64,000 bases of DNA from an uncultured Clostridia bacterium (GTDB lineage: Bacteria; Bacillota; Clostridia; Oscillospirales; Acutalibacteraceae), in NCBI GenBank assembly GCA_947625485.1, contig CANQOP010000002.1, positions 1-64,000 of the forward strand, read 5' to 3'. Shown in pieces: positions 51,947-62,804 of the stretch (position 1 is its first letter; each line of letters begins with the position of its first letter). A program made the translations under genes and the position numbers. Below the pieces are notes generated by a model. The model was given only the letters and a program-made list of their open reading frames with translations, was not told the origin of the DNA and did no database searches.

Positions 51947-54343
51947 CTACTGCCTTACGGACGGAGAACCTGCTTGTGAAACCTCAGGAACAATAATAGA
52001 CTCTTTACCTTCTTCTTTAACTACAATCGGCTCAACTGTAGCGTTCATCAGTATGTCCGTAAAATCGTCTGCAGGAATAAAACGAACAGACTCCTTAACG
52101 ACGGGATCTATTTCCTCTAAATCAGGAAAATTGTCCTTAGGAATAAACACTATCTTGATACCCGCCTTATAAGCTGCCATTGATTTCTCTTTAAGTCCGC
52201 CTATAGGCAGAACCTTACCTCTAAGAGTAATCTCGCCCGTCATAGCAATATCGCGCCTTACAGGGCGCATAGAAAGCGCGGAATAAATGGCTGTAGCCAT
52301 TGTAATGCCCGCAGATGGTCCGTCCTTAGGGACAGCTCCCTCGGGAGCGTGGATATGAATATCCTTGTTTTTATAGAAATAGCCGTCTATACCTAGTATA
52401 TCGCTGTGAGAACGTATACAGGTAATCGCAGCTTTTGCGCTCTCCTGCATAACATCTCCGAGCGAGCCTGTAAGCGTAATTTTTCCGTCTCCGGGCATAA
52501 CGGCAACCTCAATCGGAAGAAGCGTCCCTCCTGCCGAGGTCCATGCAAGCCCGTTTACAATTCCGATTTCGTCTTTTTCGAGTAGCTTGTCACTTATAAA
52601 TTTTTTAACGCCGAGATAATCGGAAATATTTTTATCTGTTATTCTTTCTGATTTAACTTCTCCGTTAAGGTACTTAACGGCAAATTTGCGCATAATCTTC
52701 GCTATTTCCTGCTCTAAACGGCGAACACCCGCCTCTTTGGTATAATAGTCAATTATCGAATAAATTCCTTCCTGAGAGAATTTAATAATTCTGCCGTCCA
52801 GTCCGTTAGCTTTTATCTGCTTTGGAATAAGGTGCTTTTTAGCGATATTAAACTTTTCCTCTCGCGTGTAGCTTTCGATATTTATAATTTCCATTCTATC
52901 ATAAAGCGGCGCGGGAATTTGAGATGCGTCGTTTGCTGTAGTTATAAATAATACCTTTGATAAATCGAACGGAATATCTATATAATGGTCTACAAACTTG
53001 CTGTTCTGCTCAGCGTCAAGTACCTCTAAAAGTGCAGAGGAAGGGTCGCCTTTATAATCGGAGGCGAGCTTATCTATTTCATCAAGAATAAGCAAAGGAT
53101 TGTTAGATCCTGCCGTTTTAATTGCGTTAATGATTCTTCCCGGCATAGCCCCGATATACGTGCGCCTGTGCCCTCTTATCTCCGCCTCATCGTGAATGCC
53201 GCCGAGCGCTATGCGGGCAGATTTTCGTCCAATTGCCGCCGCGACAGACTGCGCTATCGAGGTCTTTCCGACGCCCGGAGGTCCGACAAGGCATATTATC
53301 TGTCCTTTTATATTCTCATTAAGCTTTCTTACTGCAAGCTGCTCAATTATTCTCTCTTTAACTTTCGTGAGTCCGTAATGGTTTTTATCGAGCTTTGAAC
53401 TCACTTGTTTAAGATTAATCTTGTCTTTCGTAGAAGTGTTCCACGGTAAATCAAGAACAGTTTCGAGATATGTGCATATTACGGGAGTTTCGTGGCTGCC
53501 GTAAGGTAGCTTTGCAAGCTTTTTACATTCCTTAATTAGTATTTCTTCGGACTCTTTAGGGAGATTCAGAGAATATATTTTTTTTGTATATTCGTCGGCG
53601 TCGCTCGACGGATTATCCGATTCTCCGAGCTCGTCTTCAATTACATTCTTCTGTTCTCTGAGAAAGTATTCACGCTGGGCTTTGTCTATTCTCTCACGCG
53701 CTTTCTCACTAATACGTTCTTCAATTTCAAGTATGTAAATTTCTTCGTTAAGAATATCTATAAGTGTTTCGAGGCGCTCGCAGGAATCGTATGTATTGAG
53801 AATTAACTGCTTGTCTTCAAAATTCGGAAGTATATTCCCTGCAATAAAATCGGCAAGCTCTTCCCCATTTTTGTACATCGCTACTCTGAACATTACGTCA
53901 GAAGAAGGCTTAGGAATAAACTTTGCATACTCCTCAAATAATGATTTGGTATGCCTTATAAGAGCAATTTCCCGTGAGGTTTGCGGACTGTCATTTTCGG
54001 GTTTTGTTTTAATTTTAGCGAGAATACAGTCGTTGTCTTCCTTATAGTCGTCAATCATTCCCCTGCACTGACCGTCAACAACAATCCTTATAACGTCGTC
54101 AGGCTGTTTCATAACCTGAACAATTTTCGCGACAACTCCGACATTATATAAATCTTCAACCTTAGGTTCCCTCAAAGCAGGATTTTTCTGCGCAACAAGG
54201 AAAACTTTCTGGTCTCTTTCCATTGCATATTTGATTGCATTTTTCGATTGAGCCCTGCCAACATCAAAGTGAAACAGTGTTTTAGGAAACACTACAAGAC
54301 CTCTAAGAGGTAAAACGGGCAAATCTAATACCTGATAATCCAT
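51947..54343 (-). CDS. lon: ATP-dependent protease Lon
   Basis: Lon is a cytoplasmic AAA+ serine protease. The 798-residue protein has the N-terminal substrate-binding domain (LPVLPLRGLVVFPKTLFHFDVGR), a coiled coil (about residues 200-260), Walker A GPPGVGKT at 354-361, GGIHDEAEIRGHRRTYIGAMPGRII, and a C-terminal protease domain. The catalytic serine is in PKDGPSAGITMATA and the lysine in LKEKSMAAYKAGI. The tail beyond the protease domain (about 30 residues with IVVKEEGKESIIVPEVSQAG) is slightly long. AAGGAG precedes the ATG. Downstream of clpX after a gap of 75 bp. Confidence 0.97.
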   Translation of the reverse strand: MDYQVLDLPVLPLRGLVVFPKTLFHFDVGRAQSKNAIKYAMERDQKVFLVAQKNPALREPKVEDLYNVGVVAKIVQVMKQPDDVIRIVVDGQCRGMIDDYKEDNDCILAKIKTKPENDSPQTSREIALIRHTKSLFEEYAKFIPKPSSDVMFRVAMYKNGEELADFIAGNILPNFEDKQLILNTYDSCERLETLIDILNEEIYILEIEERISEKARERIDKAQREYFLREQKNVIEDELGESDNPSSDADEYTKKIYSLNLPKESEEILIKECKKLAKLPYGSHETPVICTYLETVLDLPWNTSTKDKINLKQVSSKLDKNHYGLTKVKERIIEQLAVRKLNENIKGQIICLVGPPGVGKTSIAQSVAAAIGRKSARIALGGIHDEAEIRGHRRTYIGAMPGRIINAIKTAGSNNPLLILDEIDKLASDYKGDPSSALLEVLDAEQNSKFVDHYIDIPFDLSKVLFITTANDASQIPAPLYDRMEIINIESYTREEKFNIAKKHLIPKQIKANGLDGRIIKFSQEGIYSIIDYYTKEAGVRRLEQEIAKIMRKFAVKYLNGEVKSERITDKNISDYLGVKKFISDKLLEKDEIGIVNGLAWTSAGGTLLPIEVAVMPGDGKITLTGSLGDVMQESAKAAITCIRSHSDILGIDGYFYKNKDIHIHAPEGAVPKDGPSAGITMATAIYSALSMRPVRRDIAMTGEITLRGKVLPIGGLKEKSMAAYKAGIKIVFIPKDNFPDLEEIDPVVKESVRFIPADDFTDILMNATVEPIVVKEEGKESIIVPEVSQAGSPSVRQ

Positions 54344-54418
54344 TTTTTCTCCTTAAAATCCAAAAGCTGTAGTGTAGAATTCGCCATCGAATTTACAATA
54401 CAGCATAAGGACCGTGTA

Positions 54419-55726
54419 TCACGAAACCTCTTCGGCTTCAATTACTTTTGACTTATTAAGTAAAATTCCTTTTTTCTTTTTATTAACAGCCCGAGATATT
54501 AAGGGCTCGCATTTTTTTTCGACAACATCGCCGTTGATGACAACCTCTGTTATTGATTCATCGGACGGCACCTTAAACATAAGCTCGTTAAGAATACCCT
54601 CCATAATACCCCTGAGACCGCGTGCGCCTGTTTTCTGCTCTTTTGCAAGCTCGGCAATTTTAAGCAGCGCGTCCTCGGTAAAGCTAAGCTCAACACCGTC
54701 AAGCGCGAACAGCTTTTTATACTGTTTGACAAGCGAATTTTTAGGCTCAGTCAGTATTCTTACAAGCGCATCAATATTAAGACCGTTGAGAGCTGTTATA
54801 ACGGGAATACGGCCTACAAGCTCAGGAATAATACCGAATTTAACGAGATCGTGAGCCGTAACGTCGTTCATCCAGCCTTCTTCATCGAGAACTGCTTTCT
54901 CCTGAACGTTCGCTCCGAAACCGACGATGGACGCACCTTTGCGTTTCTCGACGATTTTTTCCAGTCCATCGAACGCTCCGCCGCAAATAAACAGAATATC
55001 CTTAGTGTTAATCTGTATAAACTCTGCCTGCGGGTGTTTTCTTCCGCCCTGAGGAGGAACATTCGAGACAGTACCCTCAAGTATCTTCAAGAGTGCTTGT
55101 TGTACGCCCTCGCCGCTTACATCTCTGGTTATAGAAGGATTTTCCGATTTTCTTGCGATTTTATCAATTTCGTCGATATAAATAATACCTTTTTCGGCTT
55201 TACCAATATCAAAATCGGCTGCCTGAATTAGCTTTAAAAGAATATTTTCAACGTCCTCGCCTACGTATCCCGCTTCGGTAATCGTTGTTGCGTCCGCTAT
55301 TGCAAAAGGAACATCAATCGCTCTCGCAAGCGTCTGAGCGAGCAGGGTTTTGCCTACGCCTGTAGGACCCAGCAAAAGGACGTTACTTTTAGCAAATTCA
55401 ACGTCATCGTCATTACTGAAAACGCGCTTATAGTGGTTGTATACGGCTACGCTGAGCGCCTTTTTCGCGGAGTCCTGTCCGATAACATATTCGTCAAGCA
55501 CTTGCTTTATTTCGGCCGGTTTCAAAAGTTTGGGAATTTCAATATTGTTGTCAGAATCATTGTCAAACTCGTCAAAGCCCTCGTCCATATCGTCGAGAAG
55601 ATTTGCGCAGAGGTCAACACACTGATCACAAATATAAACTCCGTTACCCTTTATAAGCCTGCCGACATACTCCTGCGGCTTACCGCAGAAGGAGCAATAT
55701 ATATTGTCGTCCATATTGTTAGGCAT
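54419..55726 (-). CDS. clpX: ATP-dependent Clp protease ATP-binding subunit ClpX
   Basis: ClpX unfolds substrates and feeds them to ClpP. The 435-residue protein has a zinc-binding domain (C11, C14, C33, C36), Walker A GPTGVGKT at 120-127, the AAA+ core with [39 protein letters not shown] and [26 protein letters not shown] and IGFGA (the IGF loop region reads VGFGA here) contact ClpP. Gap to clpP is 13 bp. Confidence 0.97.
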   Translation of the reverse strand: MPNNMDDNIYCSFCGKPQEYVGRLIKGNGVYICDQCVDLCANLLDDMDEGFDEFDNDSDNNIEIPKLLKPAEIKQVLDEYVIGQDSAKKALSVAVYNHYKRVFSNDDDVEFAKSNVLLLGPTGVGKTLLAQTLARAIDVPFAIADATTITEAGYVGEDVENILLKLIQAADFDIGKAEKGIIYIDEIDKIARKSENPSITRDVSGEGVQQALLKILEGTVSNVPPQGGRKHPQAEFIQINTKDILFICGGAFDGLEKIVEKRKGASIVGFGANVQEKAVLDEEGWMNDVTAHDLVKFGIIPELVGRIPVITALNGLNIDALVRILTEPKNSLVKQYKKLFALDGVELSFTEDALLKIAELAKEQKTGARGLRGIMEGILNELMFKVPSDESITEVVINGDVVEKKCEPLISRAVNKKKKGILLNKSKVIEAEEVS

Positions 55727-55739
55727 AAGCTTTCCTCAC

Positions 55740-56321
55740 TTATCTTTTCTCAAAAACCTTATCAATTAAACCGTACTCTAATGCCTGCTGAGCAGTCATA
55801 AAGTTATCTCTGTTGGTATCTCGTGCAATTACGTCCACGGGCTGACCCGTGTTCTTTGCAAGAATTTCGTTTAATTTCTTTTTAATATCAAGAATATGTT
55901 TGGTATGAATTTCCATATCCGTAGCCTGACCCTGAGCGCCGCCTGAGGGCTGATGAATCATAATATCGGCGTTAGGCAGCGAATATCTCTTGCCCTTAGC
56001 GCCTGCAGCGAGCAGGAAAGCACCCATACTTGCCGCCATACCCATACATATTGTGGATACGTCGCACTTAATATAATTCATTGTATCATAAATCGCAAAT
56101 CCGTCCGTAACAGAGCCGCCGGGACTGTTGATATAAAGACTTATGTCCTTTGTGGGGTCCTGCGCCTCTAAGTATAAAAGCTGAGCGACAACAACACTTG
56201 CGCTAGCACTGTTTACTTCCTCGTTGAGCATAACAATTCTGTCGTTTAAGAGACGTGAATATATGTCATACGAGCGTTCTCCGCGGTTTGTCTGTTCAAC
56301 TACATAAGGTACTAATGCCAT
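55740..56321 (-). CDS. clpP: ATP-dependent Clp protease proteolytic subunit ClpP
   Basis: The 193-residue protein carries the catalytic triad at S98 ([12 protein letters not shown]), H123 ([11 protein letters not shown]) and D172 (DTNRDNFM), and [16 protein letters not shown] before it. It forms the 14-mer protease chamber with ClpX. It sits between tig and clpX, the standard clostridial order, with AAGGATGA before the ATG. Confidence 0.97.
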   Translation of the reverse strand: MALVPYVVEQTNRGERSYDIYSRLLNDRIVMLNEEVNSASASVVVAQLLYLEAQDPTKDISLYINSPGGSVTDGFAIYDTMNYIKCDVSTICMGMAASMGAFLLAAGAKGKRYSLPNADIMIHQPSGGAQGQATDMEIHTKHILDIKKKLNEILAKNTGQPVDVIARDTNRDNFMTAQQALEYGLIDKVFEKR

Positions 56322-56375
56322 TTATAGTCATCCTTTCTTCTATTAATGATTGGCAATAATTTAAATATTATTCAA

Positions 56376-57653
56376 TCACTTAGCTTTTGCATTATCTCTT
56401 ACTAGCTGCATAGCTTTATCAACCTTGAGATCCTGCGCCAAAGCATCCTCAGTAATAAAGTTCTTAACCTCGTCAGCCTTCATATTATATGACTCGGCTA
56501 GTCTGTTGTATTCTTCTTCAATGGCGGAATCGTCTACTTCTATAGCTTCCTGACGTGCAATAGCCTCCAAAACCAATCTAAGCTTAACTCTCTTTTCAGC
56601 CTGCGGCTTATATGTAGTCTCGATGACACCCCTATCCATACCCGTGTACTTGCAGTATGTGTCGAGGTTCATACCCTGTGAGCGCAGCTGCATATCAAAC
56701 TGGTTGATCATATCGTTAACCTCGTTTGTATACATAGCATCTGGGATTTCTTCCGTGGCAAGCTCTGTGAGCTTATCTGTAAGCTGATTGTCAAAATCCT
56801 TCTCAGCTTCTTCCTCAAGACGCTTAGCGACCTTCTCTTTTAGTTCTTCCTTATACTCCTCTAGAGTATCCTTCTCGGAGACATCCTTAACAAACTCGTC
56901 GTCAACCTCAGGAAGCTCCTTAGTTTTAATTTCGTGAAGCTTAATCTTAAACTGAGCAGCTTTACCCGCAAGGTTCTCGGCGTTATAATCCTCTGGGAAT
57001 GTTACGTCAATCGTAAACTCTTCCCCTGTCTCGTGACCAACGATAGCCTCCTCAAAACCCGGAATAAAGTTTCCGTCGCCGAGTCGGAGGTTATAATTTT
57101 CAGCCTTTCCGCCTTCAAAAGCTTCTCCGTCAACAAATCCCTCAAAATCAATTACGGCTGTATCACCGTTAGCAGCGGCTCTGTCCTCAACTGTAACCAT
57201 TCTGCCGTTTCTTTCTCTGACTGCCTGGAGTTCTTCTTCAACCTGTTCGTCAGTAACCTCCGTGGACTTCTTCTCGACTTCAATACCCTTATAGCTGTCC
57301 ACCGTGAGCTCAGGTGCAACTATGACTTTAGCAGTAAAAGAGTAACCGTCGTCGGAAACCTCTTTAATATCAATATCTTCAACAGCAACAACATTTAGCT
57401 TAGCCTCGGCGGCAGCTTCCCCGAGAGCAGCGGGATATGTATCCTGAATAGCGTCATCATAAAATACGCCCTTGCCGTACATTCTCTCGATAATATGCTT
57501 AGGCGCCTTTCCTTTTCTAAAACCGGGAATGTTGATGGATTTAACCTGTTTTTTGTAAGCTTTTGTGGTAGCGGCTGCGAAAGTTTCCTTATCAACGGCT
57601 ACCTCAAGTTCAAATTTGTTAGCGTCTTCAAGTTTAGTAGAATTATTAAGCAT
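56376..57653 (-). CDS. tig: Trigger factor
   Basis: Trigger factor is the ribosome-bound chaperone and prolyl isomerase. The 425-residue protein has the ribosome-docking loop GFRKGKAPKHI near residue 44, an FKBP-type PPIase domain (about residues 150-240 with DTAVIDFEGFVDGEAFEGGKAENYNLRLGDGNFIPGFEEAIVGH) and a helical C-terminal arm domain. CGGAGG precedes the ATG and a strong extended promoter lies upstream. It heads the tig-clpP-clpX-lon cluster. Confidence 0.97.
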   Translation of the reverse strand: MLNNSTKLEDANKFELEVAVDKETFAAATTKAYKKQVKSINIPGFRKGKAPKHIIERMYGKGVFYDDAIQDTYPAALGEAAAEAKLNVVAVEDIDIKEVSDDGYSFTAKVIVAPELTVDSYKGIEVEKKSTEVTDEQVEEELQAVRERNGRMVTVEDRAAANGDTAVIDFEGFVDGEAFEGGKAENYNLRLGDGNFIPGFEEAIVGHETGEEFTIDVTFPEDYNAENLAGKAAQFKIKLHEIKTKELPEVDDEFVKDVSEKDTLEEYKEELKEKVAKRLEEEAEKDFDNQLTDKLTELATEEIPDAMYTNEVNDMINQFDMQLRSQGMNLDTYCKYTGMDRGVIETTYKPQAEKRVKLRLVLEAIARQEAIEVDDSAIEEEYNRLAESYNMKADEVKNFITEDALAQDLKVDKAMQLVRDNAKAK

Positions 57654-57710
57654 TTTGATTCCTCCGTAAAATTTTCTCTAATTATTCTTTGTACCCATTA
57701 AAACAGGGTT

Positions 57711-57739
57711 ATTATAGCATTTTTTTAAATATTTGGCAA
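57711..57739 (-). promoter_or_regulatory. Promoter of the tig-clp-lon cluster
   Basis: On the minus strand TTGCCA (57739-57734) and TATAAT (57716-57711) are 17 bp apart, and TGC before the -10 gives an extended element. Confidence 0.8.
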
Positions 57740-57760
57740 TATATATTTCTTAATATTTGA

Positions 57761-58450
57761 CTATCGTACAAGTACGGGCATAAATGAAACAGCGTCGCAG
57801 GAAATCAGCCTGAACTGTATCCCGTTATATTCACCGTTAAAAGCACCGTTTATCATATTTCTGCCGTGAATATGACCGTAGTAGCATTTTTTTACATTAT
57901 ATTCTGCGAGAATATTAATAATATCATCGCACACTGTATTTCCGTAAAGCGGCGGATAGTGGAGAAAAACTACAGGCTCTTTGCCGATTTTTTTAGCAGA
58001 GTCCAAGGACATTCTCAGTCTTCCGCACTCGCGCCTGAGAATCTGTATATCCTCATCGCTCGTCGCTTCGAGAATCCATCCTCTCGTACCGCAAATCGCG
58101 TATTCGTCAGTTTCATAACTGTTATTAAACAAAATCTTAATTGTGTTAAATCCATATTCCCCAAGAGTACGGTTTATTTTGCTGTAGGTATCCCACCAAT
58201 AATCGTGGTTACCCTTAAGCAGGATTTTTTTCCCCGGCAGAAAATTTATATATTTAAAATCCTCGTAGGTTTCACTTAGTTTCATTGCCCAGGAAATATC
58301 TCCCGCAATCACTACCGTATCATTATCGGTAATCAGTTTTCTCCAATTGTCCGCAAGGCGTTTTGTATAATTGTCCCAGCCCTTAAAAATATCCATAGGC
58401 TTGTCTTCGCCGAGTGAAAGATGCAAATCCGCTATCGTAAAAAGCGACAT
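57761..58450 (-). CDS. Calcineurin-like metallophosphoesterase
   Basis: The 229-residue protein has the metal-binding motifs of the family in order: DLHLS, GDISWAM, KGNHDYWWDTY, VVFLHYPPL and YGHIHGRN. Such enzymes hydrolyse phosphodiesters or phosphomonoesters with two metals; substrate unknown. The ATG at 58450 overlaps the thrC stop, so it is translated from the same message. A TTG at 58453 would add one residue. Confidence 0.87.
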   Translation of the reverse strand: MSLFTIADLHLSLGEDKPMDIFKGWDNYTKRLADNWRKLITDNDTVVIAGDISWAMKLSETYEDFKYINFLPGKKILLKGNHDYWWDTYSKINRTLGEYGFNTIKILFNNSYETDEYAICGTRGWILEATSDEDIQILRRECGRLRMSLDSAKKIGKEPVVFLHYPPLYGNTVCDDIINILAEYNVKKCYYGHIHGRNMINGAFNGEYNGIQFRLISCDAVSFMPVLVR

Positions 58451-59958
58451 CAATCAACTCCTAAAGCGGATAAAACATATTCGGGCATTTCGTCAACCCT
58501 TACGGTATCTGTAAATTTAACCTTTTTGTTCTTTAGCGATGCGAGCGGCGTCGGAATGTCAACGCCCGTTACTTCATTAAGAAGGTCAACCATATCAAAC
58601 TCGCTGTCGGGCATTTCTTCGCAGTCATTAACAGCGGTGAGCACCGATTTTGAAAATTTATACGGACTTGCCGTAGACGCAATCAATGCAGGTGTCTCGT
58701 CGCCTGTTTCGGAAACATACTGACCGTACACGTTAATCGCAACAGCCGTGTGAGTATCGCAAAGATAGTTTTGCTCCTTATACATTTTTGCGATAGTAGC
58801 TTTAGTCTGCTCATCGTCGCAGAAACCGCCGTAAAATACAGACTTGATTTGAGCCTTAACCTCGGGTGTAACTTCATATTTTCCGTCGGTTTTGAGAGCC
58901 GCCATCCACTCTTTTGTCGTAACATCGCTATCGCCGGAGAGCTTATAGAGAAGTCTCTCAAGATTAGATGATACGAGGATATCCATAGACGGTGAAATCG
59001 TTGTGTAGAACTTGCGGTTTCTATCGTAAACGCCTGTGTTGATAAAATCGGTTAATACGTTATTCGAGTTTGATGCGCATATAAACCTGTTAATAGGAAG
59101 TCCCATACAGCAAGCATAATATGATGCTAAAATATTACCAAAGTTACCCGTAGGAACCACAACATTTATTTTATCGCCGAGTTTGATTTTGCCTGCGTTT
59201 ACAAGCCCGCAATAGGAGGAAATATAATAAACAATTTGCGGTAAAAGTCTTCCCCAGTTAATGGAATTTGCTGAACTGAACATCATATTGTTCGAGTTAA
59301 GCTTATCTGTAATCTCTTTTGTAGTAAATATCTTTTTTACTCCTGTCTGAGCGTCGTCAAAATTACCCTCGATAGCACAAACCTTGACGTTTGAGCCTTC
59401 CTGTGTGTTCATCTGGTGTTTTTGCATAGGGCTTACACCGTCAACCGGATAGAATACGATTATTTTTGTGTGCTCTACGTCCTTAAAGCCCTCAAGCGCT
59501 GCCTTACCCGTATCGCCTGAGGTCGCGACAAGAATTACGGCGTCTTTTCCGTCATTAGTTTTTTTGAGTGATTTTGTTAAAAGATGAGGTAAAATTTGAA
59601 GAGCCATATCCTTAAAAGCGCAGGTAGGACCGTGCCATAGCTCAAGAATGTTGACATCTTTACCGTTGTATTTTTTGTATGCAATCGGCGCAGGATTTTT
59701 ACCTCCGAATTTTTCTACAGTGTATGCCTTTTCAACACACTCGTCAATTTCTTCTTTGGTAAAATCCGAAAGAAAATCGCTGAAAACTTTCTTAGCTATA
59801 CCCTTGTAATCAAGTGCAAGAAGGCTTTTCAAGGTTTTAAGGTCATAATTAGGAAGCTCCTGCGGAACAAAAAGTCCTCCGTCTCTTGAAATTCCCTGAG
59901 CGATTGCCTGAGATGCGGATACAACCTCATTCTTATTTTCCGTACTGTTATACAACAT
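58450..59958 (-). CDS. thrC: Threonine synthase
   Basis: ThrC converts O-phosphohomoserine to threonine with PLP. The 502-residue protein has the lysine site in WHGPTCAFKDMALQILPHLL near residue 112, GDTGKAALEGF, YPVDGVSPMQKHQMNTQEGSNV and VPTGNFGNILA, all features of the longer bacterial threonine synthase. It begins its own transcript at a fully consensus promoter. No other thr genes are adjacent. Confidence 0.95.
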   Translation of the reverse strand: MLYNSTENKNEVVSASQAIAQGISRDGGLFVPQELPNYDLKTLKSLLALDYKGIAKKVFSDFLSDFTKEEIDECVEKAYTVEKFGGKNPAPIAYKKYNGKDVNILELWHGPTCAFKDMALQILPHLLTKSLKKTNDGKDAVILVATSGDTGKAALEGFKDVEHTKIIVFYPVDGVSPMQKHQMNTQEGSNVKVCAIEGNFDDAQTGVKKIFTTKEITDKLNSNNMMFSSANSINWGRLLPQIVYYISSYCGLVNAGKIKLGDKINVVVPTGNFGNILASYYACCMGLPINRFICASNSNNVLTDFINTGVYDRNRKFYTTISPSMDILVSSNLERLLYKLSGDSDVTTKEWMAALKTDGKYEVTPEVKAQIKSVFYGGFCDDEQTKATIAKMYKEQNYLCDTHTAVAINVYGQYVSETGDETPALIASTASPYKFSKSVLTAVNDCEEMPDSEFDMVDLLNEVTGVDIPTPLASLKNKKVKFTDTVRVDEMPEYVLSALGVD

Positions 59959-59992
59959 AAAATCACCCTTTCAGTTACTATCACGATTTTAC

Positions 59993-60021
59993 ATTATACT
60001 TGAAAATACACTATTTGTCAA
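59993..60021 (-). promoter_or_regulatory. Consensus promoter of thrC
   Basis: On the minus strand TTGACA (60021-60016) and TATAAT (59998-59993) with a 17-bp spacer. The -35 lies within the last codons of the upstream dipeptidase gene. Confidence 0.88.
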
Positions 60022-60940
60022 AGTTTTCACAAAATTTACGTGCATTTTCAAAGAATATTTTTTTTACAAGCGTTTCCTTGTAGTTTTCTTTAAGAAACAG
60101 TTCATAAATTTCACACATGGTGTCAATTCCTTTTATATCATCGGGAAGAACGCACCCATCAAAATCCGCGCCTATCGACAAAGAATTTTCTCCGCCCAAA
60201 GAAAGAAAATGTTCGGCGTGATTCAGAATATCGTATCTGTTTGCTTTGTCCTCGTCGTTATTAAGAAAAGTTTTATGCAGATTCAGTCCTACAATACCTT
60301 CTCTTCTTACAATAGCTTTAAACTGATCGTCAGTCAGATTGCGCTTCACGTTAGTAATTGCCCGCGAATTTGAATGAGTCGCAACGATAGGTCTCGAAGA
60401 GTGATTTATAACGTCGTAGAAAAGTCTGTCGCTTGCGTGAGATACGTCAACTGTAATACGGTTTTTTTCAAGCTCTTTTATAACGTCAATACCGAACTTT
60501 GTAATACCGTTTGAGTGCGAAACCATTGCTCCGGCGCCGAGTTCATTCCTGCCGTTCCATGTAAGTGTAACGAATTTAACGCCAAATTCCTTAAACAATT
60601 CAATATTACTCAGTTTTCCTGCGAGTACGGACGCATTTTCAACAGTAAAAATCGCGCCTTTTTCATTATTTTTGATGACTTTATTTAAATCGGCGGAGGA
60701 TTTTATAACCTTTATATTAAACTTCCTGCTCTGCTCGACAAGGCGATGGTAAGCTTTAATAAACATATCAGTCGCTTTGTCACCACTTATTTCCTCGGGT
60801 ACGCATATTGCATAGCATTGAATATACGGCGCAATATTTCTCGCTTTATACGGAGTAATATGAAAACTTGAATTGTCAATATCAGTACCTTTCACTAACG
60901 ACTCGTAAATTGTGTCGCAATGCAAATCAAAAAGCTGCAT
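60011..60940 (-). CDS. Membrane dipeptidase family (M19) protein
   Basis: The 309-residue protein has the M19 pattern: QLFDLHCDTIYESL (the HxD zinc pair) at the N-terminus, FTVENASVL, LTWNGRNELGAGAM, then ITVDVSHASDRLFYDV and RPIVATHSNSRAI with the bridging histidines, and IGADFDG. It hydrolyses dipeptides, often with D-residues. GGAGGGTGATT stands before the ATG at 60940; a TTG at 60964 is in frame but upstream of that site. It overlaps yraN by 14 bases. Confidence 0.9.
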   Translation of the reverse strand: MQLFDLHCDTIYESLVKGTDIDNSSFHITPYKARNIAPYIQCYAICVPEEISGDKATDMFIKAYHRLVEQSRKFNIKVIKSSADLNKVIKNNEKGAIFTVENASVLAGKLSNIELFKEFGVKFVTLTWNGRNELGAGAMVSHSNGITKFGIDVIKELEKNRITVDVSHASDRLFYDVINHSSRPIVATHSNSRAITNVKRNLTDDQFKAIVRREGIVGLNLHKTFLNNDEDKANRYDILNHAEHFLSLGGENSLSIGADFDGCVLPDDIKGIDTMCEIYELFLKENYKETLVKKIFFENARKFCENFDK

Positions 60941-61307
60941 AATCACCCTCCTGCCAAAAAGCATTTTTTAGGTAGTTTATGCTCATCTCTCCATTATTGT
61001 TAACAATTACTTCGGCTATATCAAAACGAGGCTGCTTTTTAGTTTTATGGAAATTAATATAAAAACTTGCTGTTTTAAAAAGCCTCTGCTGTTTCTTTGT
61101 GTCTACTGAATATCTAGGCTCAAGCATCTGCCCTTCCTGTCTCGTTTTAACCTCAATAAAAAGTATAAATTTATTGTTCTCTGCAATAATATCAATTTCA
61201 CCGAATTTACAGTAAAAATTACGCTCTACTATCTTATATTTATTCCTTTTTAGAAATTTAACAGCAAAATCCTCGCCTTTATCGCCTTTAATTCTTTCAT
61301 AATTCAT
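60927..61307 (-). CDS. yraN: YraN/UPF0102-family putative endonuclease
   Basis: The 126-residue protein has the restriction-endonuclease-like core GEDFAVKFLKRNKYKIVERNFYCKFGEIDIIAEN followed by FILFIEVKTRQ, i.e. the E-D-ExK pattern, and KKQQRLFKTASFYI. The family is conserved next to rnhB, as here, and is likely a nuclease for DNA processing, but without a proven role. Tail overlaps the dipeptidase gene. Confidence 0.88.
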   Translation of the reverse strand: MNYERIKGDKGEDFAVKFLKRNKYKIVERNFYCKFGEIDIIAENNKFILFIEVKTRQEGQMLEPRYSVDTKKQQRLFKTASFYINFHKTKKQPRFDIAEVIVNNNGEMSINYLKNAFWQEGDYAAF

Positions 61308-61308
61308 A

Positions 61309-61911
61309 TTACTTGTTTAAAATTTTTCCGAGAAAACTCATACGGTGAATTTCGCAGGGCCCGTATTTTAATAATGCTTCCCTATGAAGTTTTGTACCGT
61401 ATCCCTTGTGTTTGTCAAAACCGTACTGAGGATATTTTTTTGCATACTCATAGCAAAGTCTGTCTCGGCTTACCTTTGCGAGTATCGAAGCTGCTGCAAT
61501 TGACATTGATTTCGCATCACCTTTTATCACATACTCGCACGGAATATTGACAGGCGGCACCTTGTTTCCGTCTATGAGCGCGTAATCCGCTTTTATTTTC
61601 AGTCCCTCAACCGCGCGTTTCATAGCAAGCATTGTAGCGTTAAGGATATTCATTTCTTCAATCTCCTCAACTGCAGCAAACGCAACCGAATAAGCTAAAG
61701 CCTGCTCTTTTATCAAATCATACAAGGCCTCGCGCTTTTTTTCGCTAAGCTTTTTTGAGTCATTAACGCCCTCAATAATTTGATTATCGTGAAGTATTAC
61801 CGCGGCGGCACATACGGGTCCTGCGAGCGGTCCGCGTCCTGCCTCGTCTACTCCGCATATAAATTTAAATCCCTTGTTTCTGACTTCGTTTTCATACTGT
61901 AACCAATTCAT
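61309..61911 (-). CDS. rnhB: Ribonuclease HII
   Basis: RNase HII removes RNA from RNA-DNA hybrids and single ribonucleotides from DNA. The 200-residue protein has the catalytic [14 protein letters not shown] (D22, E23), [18 protein letters not shown] (third acidic residue) and [25 protein letters not shown] at the end. It lies two bases before ylqF ends and just before yraN in the usual order. Confidence 0.96.
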   Translation of the reverse strand: MNWLQYENEVRNKGFKFICGVDEAGRGPLAGPVCAAAVILHDNQIIEGVNDSKKLSEKKREALYDLIKEQALAYSVAFAAVEEIEEMNILNATMLAMKRAVEGLKIKADYALIDGNKVPPVNIPCEYVIKGDAKSMSIAAASILAKVSRDRLCYEYAKKYPQYGFDKHKGYGTKLHREALLKYGPCEIHRMSFLGKILNK

Positions 61912-61913
61912 AA

Positions 61914-62783
61914 TTACACCTCCGGGTATTCAAGAGTAATATTTCCGAATTTTCCGTCACGGTATTCGTCCATAACGAGGTTTGCCGCTCTTTCGGCGTC
62001 TATTTCTCCGCCTGATATGAGCATTCCTCTCTTTCTTCCAATGAGATTCAAGATCTCATATCCGTCCTTATCTGAAATATCGCTTTCACTTAGCTTAAAT
62101 CTGCTTAGAAATTCAGGCGTTGGATTATCCTTAATAAGCTCAAGAAAATTAACGGCGAGAAGCTCTATATCAAGAATATTGTCCTTTATCGCACCCGTAA
62201 AAGCTAAATGCTCTCCAACAGTCTGGTCATCAAATTTAGGCCATAAAACACCCGGTGTATCAAGCATTTCGAGGTCCTTGGAAATAGTATACCATTGATT
62301 GCCGCGAGTAACGCCCGGTCTGTCTTCAACCTTGGCGCGCGTTTGCTTTGAAATTCTGTTAATAAATGAGGATTTGCCAACGTTCGGTATACCTACTATC
62401 ATAATTCTTAATATTGGATTTTTTATACCTTTTGCCTTCTGCGTCTTAAATTTATCCTCTAAAATTTTTCGCACAGAAGGTATGAACTGATTCAGTCCTC
62501 TTCCGCTTTTGCAGTCTACCGGCAGGGCAAGTATGCCCTGCATATTATAAAAGTCAATCCATTTTTTAGTTGCTTCTCTGTTTGCCTTATCACATTTATT
62601 TAATAAAATAAGCCTCGGCTTACTTTGGATAAGCTCAGATAAATCGGGATTACTGCTGCTTAAAGGTATCCTCGCGTCTATTATTTCAACAACAAGATCA
62701 ATTAATTTTAGACTCGCCTGAATTTGTCGTCTGGTCTTGGTCATATGACCCGGAAACCATTGTATATACTGTTTTTCACTCAT
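61914..62783 (-). CDS. rbgA: Ribosome biogenesis GTPase RbgA (YlqF)
   Basis: RbgA is a circularly permuted GTPase needed for late 50S assembly. The 289-residue protein starts [14 protein letters not shown] and has the permuted order G4 LNKCDKA, then G1 [13 protein letters not shown] and G3 [10 protein letters not shown]. The ATG at 62783 has GGTGAT just upstream; earlier in-frame starts up to 62846 would run through a terminator and are rejected. It sits between lepB and rnhB as in Bacillus. Confidence 0.95.
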   Translation of the reverse strand: MSEKQYIQWFPGHMTKTRRQIQASLKLIDLVVEIIDARIPLSSSNPDLSELIQSKPRLILLNKCDKANREATKKWIDFYNMQGILALPVDCKSGRGLNQFIPSVRKILEDKFKTQKAKGIKNPILRIMIVGIPNVGKSSFINRISKQTRAKVEDRPGVTRGNQWYTISKDLEMLDTPGVLWPKFDDQTVGEHLAFTGAIKDNILDIELLAVNFLELIKDNPTPEFLSRFKLSESDISDKDGYEILNLIGRKRGMLISGGEIDAERAANLVMDEYRDGKFGNITLEYPEV

Positions 62784-62804
62784 AAAATCACCGCATTTCA
62801 TAAG